10,633 nucleotides of DNA from Caryophanales bacterium. Its GTDB lineage: Bacteria > Bacillota_I > Bacilli_A > RFN20 > CAG-826. Made by a program: the position numbers and the translations under genes. Of this stretch, positions 5,722 to 10,633 are shown piece by piece; the stretch's first letter is position 1; every line of letters begins with the position of its first letter. Below the pieces are notes generated by a model. It saw only the letters and a list, made by a program, of their open reading frames with translations, was not told the DNA's origin and made no database searches. Where the stretch lies: the NCBI GenBank assembly GCA_028726925.1, contig JAQYPI010000056.1, forward strand, positions 1-10,633, read 5' to 3'.

Positions 5722-6825
5722 ATGTCTGAGCTACCCCAAGAAGCGCTTCAGCAAAGCGCGGAACAGCACGAAAGCCGCTGGAAAGGCTTTCTCCGGAAAT
5801 TCGGCTCTTTGATCGCCGCGGTTTTTGGAATCATCGCCCTCGGGTTGATGTTTGCCCCTATCGTCTCATATGAGACCAAGATTTACGTGGGCGAAGACAA
5901 GATCAAAACGAGCTATCCCCTCAACATCGTCGAGATGCTTCGTGGCGAGTATCCCATGAACTGGTCAGTCGTGTTGACTCTCGCGATGCTCGTTCTTGGC
6001 ATCGCCCTCTGCGTGGTCGCGACCTTGGTCAAAGGCGAAAAAGCCAAAGAGGGATGGAGCGTTGGGGCTGCCCTTTCGTTCCTTCTCGCGTTCTGCCTTT
6101 TCGCCATTTCCCCGTATCTTTTCGACTGGAATGCCTCGGGTTTTGAACTCATCGAGAATTACAACGGCACCGAGCTCGCCGTCGGCGGCGCCCTTGGCAT
6201 CGTGTTCTCGTTGATCGCCGCTTTCTTCGCTGCCGTCGTTCCCTTCCAAAACCGCGAAATCACCGTTGCGGAGATTGCGGAGGATGGCATTCTCATCGCC
6301 TTGTCTTTCGGCCTTAACTTCGTCAAGATCCCCGTCGGGGCGACGGGCGGTTCCATCAATTTCCAGATGTTGCCCCTCATGCTGATTGCCCTTCGTCGCG
6401 GACCTGCTTCCGGCCTCATCTGCGGCGGCCTTCTCTACGGCTTCCTCACCTGTCTCACCGACGGCTATGGTTTCGCCACGTTCCCGTTTGATTACCTCGT
6501 TGGCTTCGGTTCCGTCGCGATTGTTGGCTTCGTCCGCCCGTTCGTGTTCAGCGCTTCCGCCATGTCGAGTGAAAAGCTTACCGCGAAGGCAATCGTGATT
6601 GGGGAAGTCGCGATTCTCGTCGCCGGACTCCTTGCCACCCTCGTTCGTTTCGCGGGCTCGACGGCATCCTCGATGCTTCTTTACGGATACAACCTTGCCG
6701 CCGCCGCCGAATACAATGCCGTTTACATCCCGGTGACCGGCGCCTGCGCCATCGTGGCCTTGATGCTTCTCTACGTTCCGCTCGTCAAGGTTCAAAAAGC
6801 CTTCCCGGTTCGGAAAACGCTATAA
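5722..6825 (+). CDS. thiT: Thiamine ECF transporter S component ThiT with N-terminal membrane extension
   Basis: ThiT is the substrate-binding membrane subunit of an energy-coupling-factor transporter that imports thiamine; it needs a shared EcfA/EcfA'/EcfT module, not encoded here. Residues about 176-360 match ThiT: EIAEDGILIALSFGLNF, GGSINFQMLPLMLIALRRGP (209-228), a Phe-Asp-Tyr (256-258) near the Glu-Tyr thiamine-contact pair of Lactococcus ThiT, and a late EYNAVYIPVTG (330-340) where family Tyr and Asn ligands lie. Residues 1-175 are not part of a normal ThiT, which is about 190 residues long. They contain four probable membrane helices (about 27-49, 81-104, 113-135 and 152-175). No stop codon or frameshift separates the two parts. 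AAAGGAG lies eight bases before the ATG. The TPP riboswitch upstream independently supports the thiamine assignment. A strong terminator follows. Confidence 0.92.
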   Translation: MSELPQEALQQSAEQHESRWKGFLRKFGSLIAAVFGIIALGLMFAPIVSYETKIYVGEDKIKTSYPLNIVEMLRGEYPMNWSVVLTLAMLVLGIALCVVATLVKGEKAKEGWSVGAALSFLLAFCLFAISPYLFDWNASGFELIENYNGTELAVGGALGIVFSLIAAFFAAVVPFQNREITVAEIAEDGILIALSFGLNFVKIPVGATGGSINFQMLPLMLIALRRGPASGLICGGLLYGFLTCLTDGYGFATFPFDYLVGFGSVAIVGFVRPFVFSASAMSSEKLTAKAIVIGEVAILVAGLLATLVRFAGSTASSMLLYGYNLAAAAEYNAVYIPVTGACAIVALMLLYVPLVKVQKAFPVRKTL

Positions 6826-6848
6826 CGCCCCCTCTATTTTCCTGAATG

Positions 6849-6873
6849 GCGCCTCCTAATCGAGGCGCTTTTT
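6849..6873 (+). terminator. Intrinsic terminator after thiT
   Basis: GCGCCTC (6849-6855) and GAGGCGC (6862-6868) form a perfect 7-base-pair GC-rich stem with a six-base loop, followed by TTTTT (6869-6873). It starts 24 bases after the thiT stop and separates thiT from the next unit. Confidence 0.9.
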
Positions 6874-6917
6874 CGTCTTTGCTCAATCGTTTCTTTTGGT
6901 TTTTGTGCGCCCGCTTT

Positions 6918-6923
6918 TATAAT
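6918..6923 (+). promoter_or_regulatory. -10 box of the acidic-repeat membrane protein gene
   Basis: A perfect TATAAT sits 22 bases before the ATG at 6946. The -35 is poor (TTTGGT at 6895-6900 with a 17-base spacer is the nearest). Transcription would start near 6930. Unlike its neighbours this gene has a short leader with a real Shine-Dalgarno, AAAGGA at 6933-6938, seven bases before the ATG. Confidence 0.55.
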
Positions 6924-6945
6924 ACGTTCCGAAAAGGACACGACC

Positions 6946-8058
6946 ATGGACGAAACGAAAAACATCATTGAAGAAGAAAAGAACGGTGAAACCGCCCCCG
7001 AGATAACCATCGACGAGGATTTCGCGGACGCGAAGGCCAACCTCCCCAAAGAGTCGGAAGAGAAAGACAAAGCGCCGGAACCAGCGGCCGAGCCGGAACC
7101 GGAGCCAGAACCTGAGCCAGAACCGGAGCCTGAGCCTGAGGGGCCGATCGAGTACGACGATCCTCGCCTCCAAGCGATTGAGGATGCTCGCCTTGACTGG
7201 AATCGCTCCTATCGCAAGACGAATTCCCTGAAAATGACCCTCACGATCATCGCGATTGTTCTCATCGTGGCGGGCTACATGATTCCGTATTTTGCCATTC
7301 AAGATGAGGAAGCGAAGAAAACCTGGACGTTGGTCATCTGCGGCATCTGCGCCGCCATTGGCCTCGGAGCGGTCGCGATTTACGGCTTTATCGCCCGCAA
7401 AAAGAACCGGGAATCGATTTCCAACTACTTCAATGCCTATTATTCCAACGTTAACGACTATATTTTCGATGGCTTGCCCATTGAGAATCTGAGAGGAAAC
7501 GCCGACTCCAAAATCGACAAAGCGGAGGTCGATGCGGCCGGTCTTTACCCCAACACCCAGGTCGGCAGCCGCGACAACATCACGTTCACTTACGACGGCA
7601 TGGATTGCGCCCTTTGCGAAATGGCGGCCCAAAAGGACACGGGCAAAGCCCTTTCCACCGTTTTCATCGGCAAATACCTGCGCACCCACAATTCCCTTGC
7701 GATTTCCACGGACGGGCTCGTGATTTATTTCAAAGGAAACGACCGCGCTTTGCCCCCGACTGTCAAACTTCCCGTGATCAAGGAAACGAAGAAATACGTT
7801 CTTTACGGCGATAAAGAGAACGAGCGCTGCCTGACCCCCGAAGTCTGGCAATTGCTCAAAAGCGTCCGCACCGATCGTTTGCTCGTGGACGTTGCCATCA
7901 GCATCAAACCGGGCAGGACATATATCGCTTTGGGTTACGAAGACGACCTCATGATCCTTCCCAACGACAAGCCTTTCAACCCCAAATACGTGAAGGCTTA
8001 CGCCGAGCAAATCAAGCTCTTCCTGCGAATCGCCAAAGAACTGGAGAGTTCTTTCTGA
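6946..8058 (+). CDS. Two-pass membrane protein with acidic Glu-Pro repeat, possibly DUF3137-like
   Basis: This 370-residue protein is of unknown function. Residues 1-90 are strongly acidic and include an uninterrupted run of alternating Glu and Pro (about 49-64), predicted to be disordered or an extended rod. Two membrane helices follow at about 97-116 and 126-149, joined by a short acidic loop, with RKKNR immediately after the second. The 220-residue soluble C-terminal region has two segments that recall DUF3137 proteins. One is FTYDGMDCALCEMAAQK (214-230) leading to FIGKYLRTHN. The other is a late VDVAISIKPGRTYIALGYEDDL (314-335). That family match is from memory and tentative. The two-helix orientation would place the acidic N-terminus and the C-terminal domain on the same side, probably cytoplasmic by the positive-inside rule. 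The gene is bounded by terminators on both sides, so it forms a single-gene unit. Confidence 0.8.
   Translation: MDETKNIIEEEKNGETAPEITIDEDFADAKANLPKESEEKDKAPEPAAEPEPEPEPEPEPEPEPEGPIEYDDPRLQAIEDARLDWNRSYRKTNSLKMTLTIIAIVLIVAGYMIPYFAIQDEEAKKTWTLVICGICAAIGLGAVAIYGFIARKKNRESISNYFNAYYSNVNDYIFDGLPIENLRGNADSKIDKAEVDAAGLYPNTQVGSRDNITFTYDGMDCALCEMAAQKDTGKALSTVFIGKYLRTHNSLAISTDGLVIYFKGNDRALPPTVKLPVIKETKKYVLYGDKENERCLTPEVWQLLKSVRTDRLLVDVAISIKPGRTYIALGYEDDLMILPNDKPFNPKYVKAYAEQIKLFLRIAKELESSF
7079..7138 (+). repeat. In-frame Glu-Pro coding repeat
   Basis: A degenerate GAR-CCN hexamer repeat encodes alternating Glu-Pro within the membrane protein. Wobble bases vary between copies (CCG/CCA/CCT and GAA/GAG), so it is not a recent pure microsatellite expansion. 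Copy number could still vary between strains without breaking the frame, since the unit is six bases. Confidence 0.85.
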
Positions 8059-8092
8059 ACGATTGGTGCTAAGGAAGTTTGCTTCCATGCTG

Positions 8093-8098
8093 TATAAT
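8093..8098 (+). promoter_or_regulatory. -10 box of the ntdP-tsaE-tsaB/rimI-tsaD operon
   Basis: A perfect TATAAT touches the first base of the terminator hairpin. Transcription would begin near 8105, inside the left arm. The new mRNA would therefore lack the outer GCCGGC strand and keep at most the AGAGG/CCTCT mini-hairpin. No -35 is convincing. Confidence 0.5.
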
Positions 8099-8130
8099 GC
8101 CGGCGAGAGGTTTCCTCTGCCGGCCTTTTT
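8099..8130 (+). terminator. Intrinsic terminator between the membrane protein gene and ntdP
   Basis: GCCGGC-G-AGAGG (8099-8110) pairs with CCTCT-GCCGGC (8114-8124) around a TTT loop, giving 11 base pairs with one bulged G. TTTTT follows at 8126-8130, and the ntdP ATG begins at the very next base. It ends the upstream transcript 41-72 bases after its stop codon. Confidence 0.85.
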
Positions 8131-8706
8131 ATGAACAATAACGATACCCGATTCCAGTCTTGGATCCGAGTCCAAGCATATAAGCATGACGGGCAACTCC
8201 ATCGTCAGTGGTCCCCGGCCTTTTTGGTCGAGGAAACCGACGAGTATTGGTGTCTTGCGTCGCGCGCTAGCCTCGTTACGGAATCGGATGGTCGGAAGTG
8301 GATCACGCGCGAGAAAGCAGTCTTCCTGCTTTATAAACATCGCTGGATGAACGTCATCGCGATGTTCAAGGAAAAGCGGGGAATATGCTATTACGTCAAC
8401 ATTGCCTCCCCGACCTTGTTCGACCAGGGGTATCTCAAGTACATCGATTACGATTTGGACGTGAAGCTTTATCCGGATGGAGTTGAAAGAACCCTCGACG
8501 AGAACGAGTACGCCCGCCACATCAAGACCTATGGCTACCCCAGGGAACTAAGCAAAGTCATCGAGCAATCCGCGAAAGACGTCCGGGCCATGATGGATGC
8601 CCATGTCTTCCCGTTCGTGAACGCCGAAATCGAACGGCTGTTCCAAAAATTCCTGGCTGCCAATCTCCCAATTTCCGAGAAAAGCGGGACGCAGAAAAAC
8701 CATTGA
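8131..8706 (+). CDS. ntdP: Nucleoside tri-/diphosphate phosphatase (UPF0374/DUF402, YgaC-like)
   Basis: This 191-residue cytoplasmic protein is close in sequence to Bacillus YgaC and the staphylococcal Ntdp, metal-dependent enzymes that hydrolyse nucleoside tri- and diphosphates. Shared landmarks are the opening IRVQAYKHDGQLHRQW (12-27), VTESDGRKWITRE (49-61), MNVIAMF (73-79) and the metal-site region YLKYIDYDLDVKLYPDG (101-117) with its cluster of aspartates. DEDEYxxH appears here as DENEYARH (123-130). The family is usually about 175 residues; the extra length is a short N-terminus and an unrelated polar C-terminal tail. The ATG directly follows the T-tract of the terminator and has no Shine-Dalgarno at the right distance; the only candidate, AGAGG, is 20 bases away and inside a small stem. 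tsaE begins 30 bases after the stop, so ntdP is probably the first gene of that operon. Confidence 0.9.
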   Translation: MNNNDTRFQSWIRVQAYKHDGQLHRQWSPAFLVEETDEYWCLASRASLVTESDGRKWITREKAVFLLYKHRWMNVIAMFKEKRGICYYVNIASPTLFDQGYLKYIDYDLDVKLYPDGVERTLDENEYARHIKTYGYPRELSKVIEQSAKDVRAMMDAHVFPFVNAEIERLFQKFLAANLPISEKSGTQKNH

Positions 8707-8736
8707 AAGCATATCCGGTTGCTTGAAGGAGTAACA

Positions 8737-9222
8737 ATGATGAACCATAACGGAAATGCGATACGAAATTATCACACCACCTCTAAAGAAGAAACCACGA
8801 GGCTTGGCCTTTCGCTTGCCGGCCTTTTCGTTCCGGGCGACGTGGTTTTGCTCAAAGGAGATCTCGGAGCCGGGAAAACGACCTTTACCGGCGGAGTCGC
8901 CAAAGGGCTTGGCATCGAGGAGCACGTCATCAGCCCCACGTTCAATATCATGAAATGCTATTTTGATGGCCGCATCCCGCTTTATCACATCGACGCCTAT
9001 CGTCTGGAGAATCAACCAATCGAGATTGGCCTCGATGAATATATCGAAGGGGATGGGGTTTGCCTCGTCGAATGGCCGGGCTATATCGAATCCCTTTTGC
9101 CCGATGAACGCCTCGAGATTACGTTGCGCCATGCGGGCGGCGATTCTAGAGACATCGAGATTCGTGGCGTCGGGGAACGTTTCGCGGATCTTGTATCGAA
9201 CCTTCCGGAGGTCATTCAATGA
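8737..9222 (+). CDS. tsaE: tRNA t6A biosynthesis ATPase TsaE
   Basis: TsaE is the small P-loop ATPase that drives the TsaB-TsaD complex, which transfers threonylcarbamoyl to A37 of ANN-reading tRNAs. The 161-residue protein has Walker A GDLGAGKT at 41-48, the family motif SPTF at 66-69, YHIDAYRL at 83-90 and VEWP at 111-114. Length and motif order are typical. AAGGAG at 8726-8731 lies five bases before the ATG at 8737 and eight before the overlapping in-frame ATG at 8740; either could be the start. An upstream TTG at 8719 is in frame but lies before the Shine-Dalgarno and is rejected. The stop overlaps the next gene as ATGA. Confidence 0.96.
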   Translation: MMNHNGNAIRNYHTTSKEETTRLGLSLAGLFVPGDVVLLKGDLGAGKTTFTGGVAKGLGIEEHVISPTFNIMKCYFDGRIPLYHIDAYRLENQPIEIGLDEYIEGDGVCLVEWPGYIESLLPDERLEITLRHAGGDSRDIEIRGVGERFADLVSNLPEVIQ

Positions 9223-10271
9223 ACGCTTTATTATTGGATAGCAGCGACAAAAATTTAACCGTCGCGTTGGCGATGGATGGGAAGATCGATGAGATTTCCT
9301 ATCCGGCTTGGCAACGGCAAAGCGAGCTCATGGTTCAAGAAATCGACAACCTGTTCGCGAGAAACGGTTTCGACAAAAAAGACCTCGATTGCGTGGTCTG
9401 CTCCAGAGGCCCTGGATCTTATACCGGCGTCCGCATCGCTTTGTCGATTGCAAAAACCATCGTGTTCGCCTTGCACATTCCGCTTTATCTCGCGAGTTCG
9501 CTAGAGGTCCTGAAAGACGGCGACAAGCCATCGATTTGCCTCATGAACGCTCGCGCGAAACGCTCCTACATCCGCCTTTGCAACGCGACTGATTTCAAGG
9601 GACAAGATGAAATCAAAACAAACGCAGAAGTTTTGGAATTCATTGCAAAACACCCGGATTTCTCCGTTTGCGGCGACGTTTCATATCTCGGGATTTCTGC
9701 TCCGACCCCGGCGATTTCCTCCAATCTGCTTGGCTGCGTAGATCAAGCGCATCTTTGCGAGAACCCATTAGGCGCTCGCCCCGTTTACCTCAAGGATGAT
9801 TATGAGGACATCCGTCACAAGATATCCATTCGCCGGATGAAGTCGGAAGACGTTCCGGCAGTCGTCGCCTTGGAACAGAATTGCTTCAAGCACCCTTACG
9901 AAGAAAAGGACATCCTTTTCGAACTCAACGACAACGAATTCGCGCGCCTTTATGTCGCCGTCCACAAGAAAGAAATCGTCGGTATGATTGATTTCTCCAT
10001 CACCTTCAATTCGGCGACGATCAATCAAATCGGGGTGCTTGCCTCCCATCGGGGAAAAGGGATTGGCGGGCTCTTGCTTGAACAGGCAATCAAGGATTGC
10101 GAAGCGCAAGAAGAACCGGTTGAGTTCCTGACCTTGGAGGTTCGGGAATCCAACGAAACGGCCAAGGCCTTCTACCAAAAGAGAGGATTCGAAGCCGTAA
10201 CAAAGAAAAAAGGTTATTATTCTGATGGCGAGGACGCCATCTACATGCTGAGGTCGATTTACCATGACTAG
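9219..10271 (+). CDS. tsaB: TsaB-RimI fusion protein (t6A synthesis plus N-acetyltransferase)
   Basis: Two proteins are joined in one 350-residue chain. Residues 1 to about 192 are TsaB, the inactive ASKHA partner that pairs with TsaD: MNALLLDSSDKNLTVAL opening, SRGPGSYTGVRI (62-73), and a C-terminal ARPVYLKDDY (186-195) like the usual end of TsaB. The family RQHSE motif reads WQRQSE here. Residues about 202-346 are RimI, a GNAT acetyltransferase that acetylates the N-terminal alanine of ribosomal protein S18 in E. coli: ISIRRMKSEDVPAV opening, acetyl-CoA loop RGKGIG (278-283), LEVRESNETAKAFYQKRGF (306-324) and GYYSDGEDAIYM (332-343). No stop codon, internal Shine-Dalgarno or clear linker separates them, so this is a real fusion. 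A perfect GGAGGT at 9207-9212 lies six bases before the ATG. It overlaps tsaE by 4 and tsaD by 8 bases. Confidence 0.95.
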   Translation: MNALLLDSSDKNLTVALAMDGKIDEISYPAWQRQSELMVQEIDNLFARNGFDKKDLDCVVCSRGPGSYTGVRIALSIAKTIVFALHIPLYLASSLEVLKDGDKPSICLMNARAKRSYIRLCNATDFKGQDEIKTNAEVLEFIAKHPDFSVCGDVSYLGISAPTPAISSNLLGCVDQAHLCENPLGARPVYLKDDYEDIRHKISIRRMKSEDVPAVVALEQNCFKHPYEEKDILFELNDNEFARLYVAVHKKEIVGMIDFSITFNSATINQIGVLASHRGKGIGGLLLEQAIKDCEAQEEPVEFLTLEVRESNETAKAFYQKRGFEAVTKKKGYYSDGEDAIYMLRSIYHD

Positions 10272-10633
10272 GATATTGGCAATTGAATCGAGTTGCGACG
10301 AAACGGCCGTCGCGATCACCGAAGACGGGAAATTGCTCGCGAATGTCGTCGCGACCCAGGTTTCCGTTCACGAAAAATTCGGTGGCGTCATGCCGGAAAT
10401 CGCATCTCGCCTTCACACGGAAAACATCACCGTTTGCCTCACGCAAGCGCTGGAAGAATCCAAACTCTCTCTTGAGGACATCGATGCCTTTGCCGTTACG
10501 CGCGGACCCGGCCTCATCGGATGCTTGCACGTTGGGCTTCAAGCTGCAAAAACCCTGGCGATGCTCTATGGGAAGCCCCTGATCCCGGTCCATCACCTCG
10601 CGGGGCATATTTACGCCAACGAGTACGTGGGCG
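10264..10633 (+). CDS. tsaD: tRNA t6A threonylcarbamoyltransferase TsaD (3' end outside window)
   Basis: TsaD is the catalytic subunit that transfers threonylcarbamoyl from threonylcarbamoyl-AMP to tRNA A37. The first 123 residues are visible, of about 335 expected. They show the Kae1/TsaD opening ILAIESSCDETAVAI (4-18), KFGGVMPEIASRLH (38-51), TRGPGLIGCLHVG (79-91) and the metal-binding HxxxH at His111 and His115 within VHHLAGHIYAN, the same numbering as in the E. coli protein. The start is the ATG at 10264, eight bases inside the end of the tsaB-rimI gene, with GAGGT at 10250-10254 nine bases upstream. With tsaE and tsaB just before it, this completes the bacterial t6A transfer set apart from tsaC. 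Confidence 0.96.
   Translation, partial: MTRILAIESSCDETAVAITEDGKLLANVVATQVSVHEKFGGVMPEIASRLHTENITVCLTQALEESKLSLEDIDAFAVTRGPGLIGCLHVGLQAAKTLAMLYGKPLIPVHHLAGHIYANEYVG

Noticed and set aside
5965..6795. A 276-codon minus-strand open frame opposite thiT.
   Set aside because: Composition is extremely rich in Glu, Gly, Asp and Arg, the usual antisense image of a hydrophobic membrane protein with C-ending codons. There is no homology or ribosome site.
7079..7138. Short tandem repeats considered as a possible CRISPR or regulatory repeat array.
   Set aside because: The repeats are six-base, directly abutting, in frame and encode Glu-Pro; there are no spacers.
8071..8086. A small inverted repeat GGAAG-TTTG-CTTCC considered as a terminator or operator.
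   Set aside because: The stem is only five pairs with no T-tract, and the stronger hairpin just downstream explains termination. An operator role cannot be supported.
6883..8520. A 545-codon open frame on the minus strand across two genes.
   Set aside because: It is fully antisense to two well-supported genes with their own promoters and ribosome sites. Its sequence is low-complexity (Arg/Phe/Leu runs opposite the Glu-Pro repeat) and resembles no family. It follows from the codon bias of the real genes.

Overview
The window is ordinary bacterial chromosome of roughly 50% GC. TGA and TAA both act as stops, so the code is standard. The best-fitting organism is a Gram-positive Firmicutes/Bacilli-type bacterium, possibly an uncultured gut lineage. 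The pointers are an ECF-type thiamine transporter subunit (ThiT) under a TPP riboswitch, an NtdP/UPF0374 protein very close to Bacillus YgaC, and a tsaE-tsaB/rimI-tsaD block. This placement is inferred from gene content only.

Region 1 (1-4854) is part of a cell-surface polysaccharide locus. A Wzx-type flippase runs leftward and leaves the window at base 1. It is divergent from a WbuB-like GT4 glycosyltransferase (1496-2677). That gene converges, with a 9-base overlap at the stop codons, on a leftward two-gene unit of two more GT4-type glycosyltransferases joined by an ATGA overlap. The three transferases presumably add sugars to a lipid-linked oligosaccharide that the flippase moves across the membrane. 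The sugars cannot be read from sequence.

Region 2 (4861-6873) starts with ung, a family 1 uracil-DNA glycosylase, divergent from the glycosyltransferase pair. A TPP riboswitch begins directly after the ung stop codon and leads into thiT. This ThiT carries an N-terminal membrane extension that nearly doubles its length. A clear intrinsic terminator follows.

Region 3 (6918-8130) holds a two-pass membrane protein with an acidic Glu-Pro repeat and a possible DUF3137-like C-terminal region. It ends at a terminator hairpin whose left arm abuts the -10 box of the next promoter.

Region 4 (8131-10633) is a probable operon: ntdP, tsaE, a tsaB-rimI fusion, and tsaD (cut by the window end). TsaE, TsaB and TsaD make the t6A modification of ANN-decoding tRNAs. 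RimI is an N-terminal acetyltransferase.

The most striking shared signal is promoter architecture. Three transcription units (flippase, leftward glycosyltransferase pair, ung) have a -10 box ending 6-7 bases before the chosen start codon, which predicts leaderless mRNAs. Genes inside operons or with leaders mostly have good Shine-Dalgarno sequences. I found no CRISPR array, insertion sequence, tRNA, rRNA or convincing novel defence system.
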